Positions 51,144 to 62,550 are shown, counted from the first letter of the stretch. The stretch: DNA of 64,000 bases from Micromonospora lutea (GCF_016863535.1 NZ_BOPB01000007.1:1-64000); one strand, 5' to 3'. A program made the numbers and translations. The notes: generated by a model from the sequence alone, not told the origin.

Positions 51144-52040
51144 CTACCCGGTGGCGGCCAGCGTCACCGGTACGGCGACGGTCTTCGTGCGGGAGCCGTC
51201 GGCGGCGGACACCTCGTACACCTCGATCGTGCCGGGCTGCTCGCGGACCAGCCGGTATCGCACGGTGGCCCGGTAGCTGCCCCGGCAGCCGGTGCCGCAG
51301 GTGGCGGTGGTGAAGCCGGTGGCGAGCTGCCGGCCGGTGGCGTCGAGCACGCGGACGTTGACGGTCGCCTCGAACACGTTCGCGGTGCCGGTCACGGTGA
51401 CCGGGCTGGTCACCCGGTCACCGATGGTCGGAGCGGTCACCACGATCGGGGGCAGCAGGTCGGCGTAGTCGCTGCGGTCGGCCGGCGCGGCGGTGCCGAA
51501 GGCGACCTGCCGGACGGTGGGGAACTGGGTGAGCGTGTAGACCACCTGCGCCTCCCGTAACCGGCCGGTGGCCGGATCGGGCGCGGCGGCCAGCCGGACC
51601 GTGGCGACACCGGCGACGATCCGGCTCACCTGTGCGCCGTCAGGCAGCAGGGTGACCAGACCGGTGGCGGACTCGGCGGTGGTCGGTCCGGCGGCCAGTT
51701 CGTCCAGGGCGAGCCGCGACGTGGCCACCGTGGCAGGTCGGGTGCGTCGGGTCGGTGCGAGTCGCCCGTCGCGGACGTACCACAGGTGCAGGGTGAGGGT
51801 GGCGGGCCGGCTGGTGCCGGTGGTGCCGATGCCCGGCGTGGTCGGGGCGGGGGCGTCGGTGGGCGACGGCGCGATGGTGGTGGGCGGCGCGGTGGTCGTC
51901 GGTGGGGCGGCGCTGGTGGGGCCCGGCGGGCTCGACGTGACAGCCGTGGGTGCCGGGCCGAGTGAACCGGACCGCGACGGCGCGCACCCGGCCACCAGGA
52001 GCAGCAGGGCGCTCAGCATGGCGACGCGTCGGCGGATCAT
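51144..52040 (-). CDS. GerMN/Gmad2 domain lipoprotein
   Basis: 298 aa surface lipoprotein: signal with lipobox LLVAGC (Cys19), a ~50-residue Thr/Pro/Ala linker, a GerMN domain (about residues 80-180, TLTLHLWYVRDGRLAPT, EAQVVYTLTQFPTV) and an Ig-like Gmad2 domain (ADLLPPIVVTAPTIGDRVTSP-type). Overlaps the histidine kinase by ATGA (52037-52040). Together with the regulator and kinase it resembles the CseA-type lipoprotein that modulates a two-component system. Confidence 0.85.
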   Translation of the reverse strand: MIRRRVAMLSALLLLVAGCAPSRSGSLGPAPTAVTSSPPGPTSAAPPTTTAPPTTIAPSPTDAPAPTTPGIGTTGTSRPATLTLHLWYVRDGRLAPTRRTRPATVATSRLALDELAAGPTTAESATGLVTLLPDGAQVSRIVAGVATVRLAAAPDPATGRLREAQVVYTLTQFPTVRQVAFGTAAPADRSDYADLLPPIVVTAPTIGDRVTSPVTVTGTANVFEATVNVRVLDATGRQLATGFTTATCGTGCRGSYRATVRYRLVREQPGTIEVYEVSAADGSRTKTVAVPVTLAATG

Positions 52041-53536
52041 CCGGCACCGCCGGACGGTGGGTCCGAGCGCTCCGGCCCGGCGTCGTCTGATGTGTCGTCC
52101 GCCTCGGCGTCGGGTGGCGTCTCGGCGGGCAGGTCCAGGCGGAATCGGGTGCCGGCGTCGGGGGCACTGTGCACGGTCAACCGGCCGTCGAGCAGCCGGG
52201 CGTTCTCCCGGGCGATGGCCAGACCGAGTCCGCTACCGCCACCCGAGCGCGATGGATCGACCTTGTGGAACCGGTCGAACAGGCGCGGCAGGTGCTCGGC
52301 CGGGATGCCGGGCCCCTGGTCGTCGACGTCGAAGAGCACCCGATCATCTGTCCGGTGGGCCCGTACGCGGATCTCGCCGGCACCGTGTTGCACGGCGTTG
52401 GCGATCAGGTTGCCCAGCACCCGTTCCAGTCGGCGCGCGTCGGTGCGCAACCGCAGCGGGCCGCCGTCGATCGTCACCCGGTCCGGCCAGCCGCGCGCGG
52501 CGACGATCGCGCGCAACAGGGCCGGCGCGTCCACGTCGGTCACGCTGACCGCCTCCCGCCCGGCGTCCAGCCGGGAGATCTCCATCAGGTCCTCCACCAG
52601 GCGGCGCAGCCGGACCACATCGGTGACCAGCAGCTCACCGGCGCGCCGGGCGTCACCCGGCAGCTGGTCGAGGTGCTCGCGCAGCAGCGAGGCCGCGCCG
52701 ACCAGGGCGGTCACCGGGGTACGCAGCTCGTGCGCCACGTCGGCGGTGAAACGCCGCTCCCGTTCCTGCGCGCGGTGCAGGGCCGCGATCTTCGCCTCCA
52801 ACGCCTCGGCCATCTCGTTGAACGAGGCGGCCCAGGCGCTGAACTCGTCGCGTCCACCCACCGGCAGCCGGGTGGCGAGCAGGCCCTCGGTGATGGCCCG
52901 CGCGGCCCGGCTGGCCCGCCCCACCGGTTCCAGGGTGCGCCGGGCGAGGGTGTGCCCGACAGTGGCGGCGAGCAGCACCACCAGGACCCAACCGGCCGCG
53001 AGCGCGTTGCGGAGCTGCTCCAGCCCGGCGGCGAGGTCCCCCTCACCGGTGATCACGTACAGCTCGGCGGTCGAGCCGGGAATCCGGCCCCCCACCACGA
53101 GCAGCTCGGAACTGCGCTGATAGCCGAGCTGTCCGGCCGCGACGGTGCTCCGCAGCCGCGCAGTCAGGGGTGGCGCGTACGCCGGGTCGGAGGGCCACAG
53201 GTCACCGGCGACCAGCACCACATGCCGGCCGCTGCTCTCGAAACTGGTCAGCAGTTCGGTGCGGCGCTGCTCGGTCAGCGGCAGGAACTGCCCGGCGAGC
53301 ACCAGTTGGTACCGCGCGTCGGCCGCGGCGGCGTGCAGCGACGCGTCGTAGCGGGCCTGTCGCAGCAGCAGGTACGACCCACCGGCGAGCGTCCCGGCGG
53401 AGATCCCGGCGACCAGCACGAACGCGATGGTCAGCCGACGGCGCAGCCGCCCGGGACGCACGGTCTGCCGGTCCGCCGCCGCGACCCGTGCGGGCGAGCT
53501 GCCGATCGTCGCCGCCGGTGCGGGCCTGCTGCCCAT
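52037..53536 (-). CDS. Sensor histidine kinase
   Basis: 499 aa membrane sensor: helices at about 35-58 and 178-200 enclosing an extracytoplasmic sensor region, HAMP (about 200-250), phospho-accepting His about residue 268 in VAHELRTP, and an HATPase with NLIANAVQHG, DQGPGIP and GSGLGLAI. C-terminus is acidic and Pro/Ser-rich. Resembles the CseC/AfsQ2/MtrB type. 13 nt after the response regulator; overlaps the lipoprotein gene by ATGA. Confidence 0.92.
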   Translation of the reverse strand: MGSRPAPAATIGSSPARVAAADRQTVRPGRLRRRLTIAFVLVAGISAGTLAGGSYLLLRQARYDASLHAAAADARYQLVLAGQFLPLTEQRRTELLTSFESSGRHVVLVAGDLWPSDPAYAPPLTARLRSTVAAGQLGYQRSSELLVVGGRIPGSTAELYVITGEGDLAAGLEQLRNALAAGWVLVVLLAATVGHTLARRTLEPVGRASRAARAITEGLLATRLPVGGRDEFSAWAASFNEMAEALEAKIAALHRAQERERRFTADVAHELRTPVTALVGAASLLREHLDQLPGDARRAGELLVTDVVRLRRLVEDLMEISRLDAGREAVSVTDVDAPALLRAIVAARGWPDRVTIDGGPLRLRTDARRLERVLGNLIANAVQHGAGEIRVRAHRTDDRVLFDVDDQGPGIPAEHLPRLFDRFHKVDPSRSGGGSGLGLAIARENARLLDGRLTVHSAPDAGTRFRLDLPAETPPDAEADDTSDDAGPERSDPPSGGAG

Positions 53537-53549
53537 GGTCTGCGCCCGC

Positions 53550-54230
53550 TCAGCCGGCGACGAGCTTGTATCCGGCGCCGCGTACCGTGCGGATCAGCCG
53601 AGGGTTGCCCGGGTCCTCCTCGACCTTGGCGCGCAGCCGCTGCACCGCCACGTCGACCAGCCGACTGTCACCCAGGTAGCTGTGGTTCCAGACGCGGTCG
53701 AGCAGCAGCTCGCGGGTGAAGACCTGCCCAGGTCGGCGGGCCAGCTCCAGCAGGAGCCGGAACTCGGTCGTGGTCAGCGGTACCTCCTGACCGTCGCGGC
53801 GGGCCACGAACGCGCCAGGGTCGATCTCCAGGCCGCCGACCCGCAGCGGACCGGGCTCGGACGGCACCGCCGTGCGGCGCAGCACCGAACGGACCCGGGC
53901 CACCAGTTCGGGCAGGTCGAACGGCTTGCGCAGGTAGTCGTCGGCACCGCATTCGAGCCCGACCACCACGTCGATGGTGTCGGTGCGGGCGGTCAGCATG
54001 AGGATCGGCACCGCGCTGCTGCGCCGGATCTCCCGACACACCTCGAGGCCGTCCAGGCCGGGCAGCATGACGTCCAGCACGATCAGGTCGACCGTCCCGG
54101 CCCGCCAGGCGGCCAGGGCCTGTCGGCCGTCGACTGCGGTCTCCACCCGGAAACCGGCGCGGCGCAGCCCGAGGGCGGTGACCTCCCGGATGGAGGCGTC
54201 GTCCTCGACCACCAGCACGCGGCCGTCCAT
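53550..54230 (-). CDS. OmpR/PhoB-type response regulator
   Basis: 226 aa. Receiver with phospho-acceptor Asp53 (VDLIVLDVMLPGLDG), Lys in DDYLRKPFD and the TARTDTIDVVVGLECGADDY stretch reminiscent of CseB/AfsQ1; DNA-binding winged helix C-terminal (TTTEFRLLLELARRP, RLRAKVEEDPG, VRGAGYKL). Start ATG 54230; TACCCT lies 9 nt upstream and no Shine-Dalgarno is visible, so possibly leaderless. The kinase gene follows. Confidence 0.9.
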   Translation of the reverse strand: MDGRVLVVEDDASIREVTALGLRRAGFRVETAVDGRQALAAWRAGTVDLIVLDVMLPGLDGLEVCREIRRSSAVPILMLTARTDTIDVVVGLECGADDYLRKPFDLPELVARVRSVLRRTAVPSEPGPLRVGGLEIDPGAFVARRDGQEVPLTTTEFRLLLELARRPGQVFTRELLLDRVWNHSYLGDSRLVDVAVQRLRAKVEEDPGNPRLIRTVRGAGYKLVAG

Positions 54231-54328
54231 GATGCACCCAGGGTAGTCCCGGGAGGTCGGTGGGTCACTCGGCGTGACGGGCGGAGGTGGGGGGCCGGCC
54301 GGTGCCGGACCCCCACCGCAGCGGTCGG

Positions 54329-54907
54329 TCATTCCTGCCACTGGTGCGCCACGTCGAGCACGATCCGGCTGTGGTCACCGGGACCGGCCAGGACGAACGC
54401 CCGGAACGGCAACCGGGCGCGGACACCGACGGCGAAGGTGGTGTAGCCCTCGAAACTGCCGCCGAAGACCACGTCGCGCAGGGTCCGGTAGCGCAGCACG
54501 TTGGCCACGTGCTCGCCGGTCCGGTACGGCACCGTCGCGAGATGCTCGTCGTCGTACGCGGGGGCGCGCAGCGAGACCCGCAGCAGCGCGTCACCGGCGG
54601 TGTACGGCGACAACGCCAGCCCTTCACCGTCGGTGTACGTCTCGCCGTACCCGACGGAGTAGCCGGTGACCGGGCCGTCGAACTCGAACACGACCCGGTC
54701 GTAGCAGTCGTGCCGGCCGGTGCGTACGTCGATCAGTGGTGCGGAGCTGAGTGCCCCGGCGGTCTTGTCGCCGCTGCCCCAGGTGATCCCGCAGTACGGC
54801 GCGCCGGTCGCCGCCTGCTTGGCGGTGGTGGGGGTGGCCGTGACCGTCGCGGCGATCAACGTGGCGAGCGCCACGAGCAGCGTGGTGGCGGTCCTTCTGA
54901 TCCGCAT
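54329..54907 (-). CDS. Secreted AMIN-like domain protein
   Basis: 192 aa with a signal peptide (Arg-rich start, hydrophobic core, cleavage near TATPTTAKQA) and a beta-rich domain resembling the actinobacterial AMIN-like family (VVFEFDGPVTGYSVGY, FRAFVLAGPGDHSRIVLDV). Function not known; probable wall-associated. AAAGGAG lies 6 nt before ATG 54907 but touches the alternative ATG 54913, so 54907 is preferred. Confidence 0.72.
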   Translation of the reverse strand: MRIRRTATTLLVALATLIAATVTATPTTAKQAATGAPYCGITWGSGDKTAGALSSAPLIDVRTGRHDCYDRVVFEFDGPVTGYSVGYGETYTDGEGLALSPYTAGDALLRVSLRAPAYDDEHLATVPYRTGEHVANVLRYRTLRDVVFGGSFEGYTTFAVGVRARLPFRAFVLAGPGDHSRIVLDVAHQWQE

Positions 54908-55141
54908 CCTCATCTCCTTTCTCGTCCCGCCGCGACCTACCGCGCGAGCGGGTGTGACCTGGTGGGATCCACCGTCGTGCCGGCTCGCCACCGGAGTTTC
55001 ACGGTGGCGTAACGCGCGAGTAACAGCGGCGGGCGGTATGACGCATTCGCGATGACAACCGGCCCCGAATGACCATTAATATTCACGCACATCGATTGCG
55101 GCGTGTGTGGGCGCGCCGCTCAGTCCGCAGGGGAGTACGAG

Positions 55142-56326
55142 ATGATCCGACGACAACTGCTGCGCGCGGCCACCGTCGCGCTGGCGGCGGTGCTGGCGGC
55201 AACCGGGGTGCAGGTGGTTACCGCCGCCAGCGCCTCCGCTGCCCGGACCGTCTACTACGACGCCAGCCGGGCCGGCGAGTTCCGGACCAACTTCGACCAG
55301 GCCGCCCAGATCTGGAACAGCCGGGTCAGCAACGTCCGGCTGGTGGCCCGCACGCCCGGCAACATCACCATCTACGTCGACAACGGCTGGCCCCGGGCGC
55401 AGACGACCAGCCTCGGCAACGGCCGGGTCTGGATGGGATGGGAGGCGGTCAACCAGGGCTACCACCGCACCCGGATCGCCACCCACGAGATCGGCCACAT
55501 CCTCGGCCTGCCCGACCGGCGTACCGGGCTCTGCTCCGACCTGATGTCCGGCAGCAGCGCACCGGTCTCCTGCACCAACGCCAACCCCAGCGCGGCCGAG
55601 GCGAGCCGGGTCGACCAGCTCTTCGCCGGCAGCCGGAGCACGTCGGTCGACGCCGCGACCTACACCTGGACCGAGGACTCCGACATCGGGATCCTCGTGG
55701 TCAACGGCCGGCCGGCCACCGAGAACTACCCGTGGCTGGTGTACTCCTCCGGCTGCACCGCCACCCTGATCAAGGCCAACTGGGTGGTCACCGCGAAGCA
55801 CTGCCCGACCCCGTCGTCGGTGCGGGTGGGCAGCACCAACCGCAGCAGCGGCGGCACGGTCGTCCGGGTCAGCCGGGCGGTCAACCACCCGAGCATCGAC
55901 GTCAAGCTGTTCCAGCTGGCCAGCTCGGTCAGCTACGCACCCGCGCCCATCCCGACCACCTCAGGTGCCGTCGGTACGGCCACCCGGATCATCGGGTGGG
56001 GTCAGACCTGCGCGCCCCGTGGCTGCGGCTCCGCGCCGACCGTGGCGCACGAACTGGACACCTCGATCGTGGCGGACAGCCGGTGCAGTGGCATCAACGG
56101 CCCGTACGAGATCTGCACCAACAACACCAACGGCAACGCCGGCGCCTGCTACGGAGACTCCGGCGGCCCGCAGGTGCGTCGGATCAACGGCGTGTGGAAC
56201 CTGATCGGCGCGACCAGCCGCGCCGGCAACAACAACTCCACCTGCGCCACCGGCCCGTCCATCTACGGTGACCTGCCCTCGATCCGCTCCTGGATCAACA
56301 CCCAGGTAGGCGGCCTCCCCGCCTGA
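55142..56326 (+). CDS. Secreted fusion of snapalysin metalloprotease and trypsin-like serine protease
   Basis: 394 aa. Signal peptide (1-33), then a snapalysin (M7) domain at about 36-165 with the zinc motif H115-E116-x2-H119-x2-G-x2-D125 (ATHEIGHILGLPD), and a chymotrypsin-fold S1 domain from about 185 (VVNGRPATENYPW) with His220 (TAKHC), Asp253 and Ser340 (YGDSGGP). Residue 189 equivalent is Gly, so Arg/Lys specificity is not expected. Both active sites look intact. Start ATG preceded by GGGGAG. Two proteases of different class in one chain are unusual; the S1 N-terminus may need cleavage, perhaps by the M7 half. Confidence 0.88.
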   Translation: MIRRQLLRAATVALAAVLAATGVQVVTAASASAARTVYYDASRAGEFRTNFDQAAQIWNSRVSNVRLVARTPGNITIYVDNGWPRAQTTSLGNGRVWMGWEAVNQGYHRTRIATHEIGHILGLPDRRTGLCSDLMSGSSAPVSCTNANPSAAEASRVDQLFAGSRSTSVDAATYTWTEDSDIGILVVNGRPATENYPWLVYSSGCTATLIKANWVVTAKHCPTPSSVRVGSTNRSSGGTVVRVSRAVNHPSIDVKLFQLASSVSYAPAPIPTTSGAVGTATRIIGWGQTCAPRGCGSAPTVAHELDTSIVADSRCSGINGPYEICTNNTNGNAGACYGDSGGPQVRRINGVWNLIGATSRAGNNNSTCATGPSIYGDLPSIRSWINTQVGGLPA

Positions 56327-56338
56327 CCTTGCCCCCGT

Positions 56339-56409
56339 CGATCATGCAGTTGTGGTGCCTCACGAACGCCTCGAACAGGGGCATTCCGGGTGCCACAACT
56401 GCATGATCG
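56339..56409. repeat. 17-bp inverted repeat, hairpin
   Basis: Perfect arms 56339-56355 and 56393-56409 (left arm CGATCATGCAGTTGTGG) with a 37-nt centre, 12 nt after the protease stop. Probably a terminator or repetitive element; flanking genes run in the same direction. Confidence 0.7.
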
Positions 56410-56414
56410 CGTGA

Positions 56415-56469
56415 GAGGGGGGCGGGAGGGGGCGGGAGGGGTGGGGGTGGGGTGGGGGTGGGGTGGGAT
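56415..56469 (+). other. G-rich tract with quadruplex potential
   Basis: A run of at least nine G-tracts (GGG or longer) separated by single A, C or T bases, about 55 nt long, ends 12 nt before the start codon of the TRM11-like gene, which is preceded by GATAGT. On the coding strand, in the 5' region of the mRNA or promoter. Confidence 0.65.
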
Positions 56470-56480
56470 AGTGGTGGGTT

Positions 56481-58841
<2,361 letters not shown>

Positions 58842-58927
58842 CGGGGGTCCAGGGCTCGTACGCCCGGCTGGAACGCCGACCGCACGCCGGCTGCCCCCGA
58901 CCGCACCGACCGGGAGCGTGGTCGCGT

Positions 58928-60634
58928 TCAGCGACCCTGGGCCCGAGGTCGGTCGGGAGTGGGGCCGAAGGCGGTGAGGAAGCGGTCGCGGAACTCGTTC
59001 ATCGGCCAGACCGGTGCGTCCGGGTCCGGGGTCAGGCCGTCCTGCCAGCCCCAGTCGCCAATGCGTTGCAGCACCGCCGGATCCCTGGTCACGATGTGGA
59101 TCGGCACGTCGTGGCTCGGATTCTCGCCGGTGACCACCGGCGCGGGCTGGTGGTCACCGACGAAGATCAGCACCGTGTCGTCGTCGCCGTGCTTCTCCAC
59201 GTAGGAGACGAGCGTGCGAAGCGTGTAGCTGATGGAGTGCCGGTAACCGGTGCGGGCCTGCGCCGTCGGCGTACCGATGATGCCCCGCCGGAACACCTCG
59301 CCGTTGTCGATGGTGTCCCAGTCGACCAGCGACGGCACCTTCGTCCAGGGGGAGTGACTGGACACCAGAGCCAGCTCGGCCATCACCGGACGGTCCCGAG
59401 GCCCCGCCAGCTCCCGCTGGTGGAACTGGTGGATGGCGAACTGGTCGGGCATCGGCGCGAAGGCGAACTTCGGGCCCTCGTAGCCCAGGTCGGGACCACT
59501 GTAGAACTGCTCGTAGCCGTAGAAGGCACCCTCCGGCCAGGCCTGGTTCACCGCCGGCATCACCCCGACCGTACGCCAGGAGGCGCGCCGGAACGCGTCA
59601 CCGAGGGTGAACCGGTCGGTGGCCAGCAGGTTCCGGTAGCGCTGGTTGTTGTCGACCCAGAGACCGGACAGCAGGGTGGCGTGCGCCAACCAGCTCGCAC
59701 CGCCGATGGTGGGCGAGGTGAGGAAGCCGCTGCGGGTGGCGAAACCCGCGGTGGCCAGCCGATCGGCGCTCTCGTCGAGCATCCGGGGGATGGCGGCGAA
59801 CTCGGCGTCGGTGACCGCGTCGCGACCGTAGCTCTCCACGAACGCGATCAGCACGTTCTTCCCGCGCAGCCCGGTGAGCAACTGGTCGGCGGGCACGTCC
59901 CGGAACGGGTCCGTCCCCACCTCGTTGGCGAACACCTGGCGGTCGTACAGCCGATCCCGGACCTCGGCGGCGTGCTCGTGAACGAGGGTGGTGGCGTTGC
60001 TGTCGGCCATCGGCATGGCGGGCACGATCCGCACCCCGAAGGCGGCCAGCACCGCCCAGACCACCACCAGCGTGGCGATGGCCCGGGTGCTGCCGGTGCG
60101 GTGCCGGGCCAGCAACCGGGACAGCCGTACCGTGGACAGGGCGGTCAGCAGCGGCACGGCCAGCAACATCAGCCCGACCCCGAGCGCGATGGCGATCGCG
60201 CCCGGCCGACCGATCGACTCGGCCACGAAGGTGAACGCCTCGTCCAACAGTGACCAGTCCAGCACCAGGTCGAACGGACGTCCCAGCGACGAGTAGAAAC
60301 CCAGGTCACCGACCTTCACCACGGCGACGAGCCCGAGCAGCCCCCCGGCCAGCGCGGCCACCACCCGGCGGGGCCGACCGGGCAACGCGAGCAGCAGCGC
60401 GGCCAGCAGCAGCGCCTCCAACGGGAGCCGCAGGAACGCGCCGGGTTCCAGCTGCCACGGTCGGTTGGGCAGGGTGAACGTGACCAGCACCAGCACGGCG
60501 GCGAGCGCCGTGACCACGCGGGCCAGGATCCGGCGGCGGCGGGTGCGGCCCCGCTCGCCTACCTCGATCTCGTCGGGCTCGGTCTTCGTGGTCTGGTCCG
60601 CGTGCGGCATGGACGCCGGGGCGACGATCGGCAA
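58928..60634 (-). CDS. LTA-synthase/sulfatase-like membrane enzyme
   Basis: 568 aa. Five hydrophobic helices in residues 30-260, then an extracytoplasmic alkaline-phosphatase-superfamily domain: NVLIAFVESYGRD (metal/Glu), SFLTSPTIGGASWLAH (catalytic Thr/Ser), FVGDHQPAPV (Asp-His). Resembles enzymes that transfer phosphoglycerol or hydrolyse sulfates/phosphodiesters on lipids. The TTG at 60634 is chosen for its GGGAG 6 nt upstream; ATG 60610 is an alternative. It starts 15 nt after the CDP-alcohol phosphotransferase stop, so both form an operon. Confidence 0.78.
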   Translation of the reverse strand: MPIVAPASMPHADQTTKTEPDEIEVGERGRTRRRRILARVVTALAAVLVLVTFTLPNRPWQLEPGAFLRLPLEALLLAALLLALPGRPRRVVAALAGGLLGLVAVVKVGDLGFYSSLGRPFDLVLDWSLLDEAFTFVAESIGRPGAIAIALGVGLMLLAVPLLTALSTVRLSRLLARHRTGSTRAIATLVVVWAVLAAFGVRIVPAMPMADSNATTLVHEHAAEVRDRLYDRQVFANEVGTDPFRDVPADQLLTGLRGKNVLIAFVESYGRDAVTDAEFAAIPRMLDESADRLATAGFATRSGFLTSPTIGGASWLAHATLLSGLWVDNNQRYRNLLATDRFTLGDAFRRASWRTVGVMPAVNQAWPEGAFYGYEQFYSGPDLGYEGPKFAFAPMPDQFAIHQFHQRELAGPRDRPVMAELALVSSHSPWTKVPSLVDWDTIDNGEVFRRGIIGTPTAQARTGYRHSISYTLRTLVSYVEKHGDDDTVLIFVGDHQPAPVVTGENPSHDVPIHIVTRDPAVLQRIGDWGWQDGLTPDPDAPVWPMNEFRDRFLTAFGPTPDRPRAQGR

Positions 60635-60648
60635 CTGGCTCTCCCGGG

Positions 60649-61470
60649 TCAGCGCAGCGACAGGACAGGGGCGATGGACAGGTCCCGCTCGTCGGCCCGC
60701 TCGGCCCGACGCACGTCGATCGGCACCGTCGGCAGGGTCGGTACCGCCGTCACCGTCAGGGCTGGCGTGACCCGGACCGCCCGGTGCCGCCACAGCCACC
60801 TGACGTCTCGCCCGAACGACTCGACCAGCAGACCCAACGCGGTCAGCAGCACCACGGTCGTCAGCATCCCCGGTAGCACCTGGGCGGCGGCGATCGCGAG
60901 CATGATCCCCTGAACGGCGGCGACCACCTTACGCCAGTACCGGGGCGGCAGTTGCGCGTCCACCCAGGGCAGCGCCCAGCCGGCGGCCAGGAAGAGGTAC
61001 CGCATCAGGCCGATGGCGAGCACCCAGGCGCCGACCGAGGGGGCGACGTAGAGGCTCAACATCAGCACCAGGAACGAGTCGACCTCCATGTCGAACCGGG
61101 CACCGAGGGCACTGGTCGTCCCGGTGTGGCGGGCCACCTTGCCATCGACCGCGTCGAGGGCCAGCGCCACCGTCGTCATCGCCACCAGCACCGCCACCGG
61201 TGCGGGACGACCGCTGGTCAACGCGTCGGCGATCAAGGCGGTCACCGCCCCGACCAGCAGTCCGCGGCCCATCGTCACCCAGTCGGCCGGTCCCAGCCGG
61301 TCCGAGCCCGCGTGACGCAGCCCACGCACGAGTGCCAGGCAGGTCACCACCCCGTACGCCAGGCCCGCCAGCCAGCCCGCGACACCGAGACCGACCGTCG
61401 CGGCGAGCCCCGCCAGCAGAACGATCTGGACGATCAGCCCGATTTGCGGACCGGTTCGAACTGTGGACAC
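60649..61470 (-). CDS. CDP-alcohol phosphatidyltransferase
   Basis: 273 aa membrane enzyme with the intact motif D-x2-D-G-x2-A-R-x8-G-x3-D-x3-D (from ALDAVDGKVARHTG on), which binds CDP and metal. It attaches an alcohol to a CDP-activated lipid or a CDP-alcohol to a lipid acceptor. About six helices; polar C-terminal tail. Start GTG 61470 with GGAGG four nt before. First in the leftward operon; the divergent genes share the cluster. Confidence 0.88.
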   Translation of the reverse strand: MSTVRTGPQIGLIVQIVLLAGLAATVGLGVAGWLAGLAYGVVTCLALVRGLRHAGSDRLGPADWVTMGRGLLVGAVTALIADALTSGRPAPVAVLVAMTTVALALDAVDGKVARHTGTTSALGARFDMEVDSFLVLMLSLYVAPSVGAWVLAIGLMRYLFLAAGWALPWVDAQLPPRYWRKVVAAVQGIMLAIAAAQVLPGMLTTVVLLTALGLLVESFGRDVRWLWRHRAVRVTPALTVTAVPTLPTVPIDVRRAERADERDLSIAPVLSLR

Positions 61471-61566
61471 CGTGCCTCCGTGTTTATGATCGACGACCCC
61501 TGACAGGGAACTACGGAAAATACGACGGATCGGTTCGGTCCGGACGCAGGTAAGGAGAAAAATCCG
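61471..61566. promoter_or_regulatory. Divergent promoter region of the pterin/glycolipid cluster
   Basis: 96 nt between divergent start codons. It contains CCCTGACAGGG (61498-61508, palindrome), GATCATAAAC reading left and AAATACGAC reading right, candidate -10 boxes on each strand, and AAGGAG ten nt before the rightward gene. Joint regulation of both operons is likely. Confidence 0.45.
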
Positions 61567-62547
61567 GTGACGCGTACCGCCCTCGCCTTCTGGCTCCGGG
61601 CTCCCGGCGTGGGTGAGCTGCGTCCGGTGACACTGCCCGAGCCGAGCGCCGACGAGGTCCTGGTGCGCAGCCGCTACTCCGGGGTCAGCCGGGGCACCGA
61701 GACCCTGGTCTTCACCGGTGGCGTGCCCGCCAGCCAGTACGCCGCGATGCGTGCCCCGTTCCAGGAGGGGGACTTCCCGGCCCCGGTCAAGTACGGCTAT
61801 CTCAGCGTCGGCGAGGTCGAGCAGGGACCGGCGCACCTGCGCGGGCGTACGGTCTTCTGCCTGCACCCGCACCAGAGCGCGTACGTGGTGCCGGCGGAGG
61901 CGGTGACCGTCGTACCGGCGGAGGTCCCGGCGGCCCGTGCGGTGCTGGCCGGCACGGTGGAGACCGCCGTCAACGCGTTGTGGGACGCCCCGCCCCTGGT
62001 CGGCGACCGGGTCACCGTGGTCGGGGGTGGCATGGTCGGCTGCGCCGTGACGGCCCTGCTGGCCCGCTTCCCCGGCGTACGGGTGGAACTGGTCGACACC
62101 GATCCGGCCCGCGCCGAGGTGGCCGCCGCGTTGGGTGTCGACTTCGCCGCCCCCGACAACGCCGCCGACGGCCGTGACCTGGTGGTGCACGCCAGCGCCA
62201 CCGCCGCGGGCCTGCAACGCGGCCTGGACCTGCTCAGGCCGGAAGGCACCCTGCTGGAACTGAGCTGGTACGGCGACCGGCCGGTGCAGTTGTCCCTCGG
62301 TGGCGCGTTCCACTCCGGTCGGTTGAGTATCCGCAGCAGCCAGGTGGGCATGGTCGCTCCGGCACGACGGGGCAGTCGCAGCTACACCGACCGGATGGCG
62401 CTCGCCCTGGACCTGCTCGCCGACCCGGCGTTCGACACGCTGATCACCGGCCGGTCGCCGTTCGCGGAACTGCCCGACGTGCTTGCCCGACTCAGCGGGG
62501 GCGACCTGCCCGCGCTGTGCCATCTCATCACCTACGACGGGGAGTGA
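61567..62547 (+). CDS. BchC-like medium-chain dehydrogenase
   Basis: 326 aa MDR-superfamily protein without structural zinc cysteines. The N-terminal part, SGVSRGTETLVFTGGVP, ASQYAAMRAPFQEGDFP and FCLHPHQSAYVVP, strongly recalls BchC, the dehydrogenase of bacteriochlorophyll synthesis; the Rossmann loop is VTVVGGGMVGCAVTALL. No other photosynthesis gene is nearby, so a different hydroxyl-to-keto oxidation is likely. GTG start with AAGGAG. Confidence 0.75.
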   Translation: MTRTALAFWLRAPGVGELRPVTLPEPSADEVLVRSRYSGVSRGTETLVFTGGVPASQYAAMRAPFQEGDFPAPVKYGYLSVGEVEQGPAHLRGRTVFCLHPHQSAYVVPAEAVTVVPAEVPAARAVLAGTVETAVNALWDAPPLVGDRVTVVGGGMVGCAVTALLARFPGVRVELVDTDPARAEVAAALGVDFAAPDNAADGRDLVVHASATAAGLQRGLDLLRPEGTLLELSWYGDRPVQLSLGGAFHSGRLSIRSSQVGMVAPARRGSRSYTDRMALALDLLADPAFDTLITGRSPFAELPDVLARLSGGDLPALCHLITYDGE

Positions 62548-62550
62548 ACC

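Noticed and set aside
61567..62547. Bacteriochlorophyll biosynthesis (BchC)
   Set aside because: Similarity is family-level only and no other photosynthesis gene is in the window.
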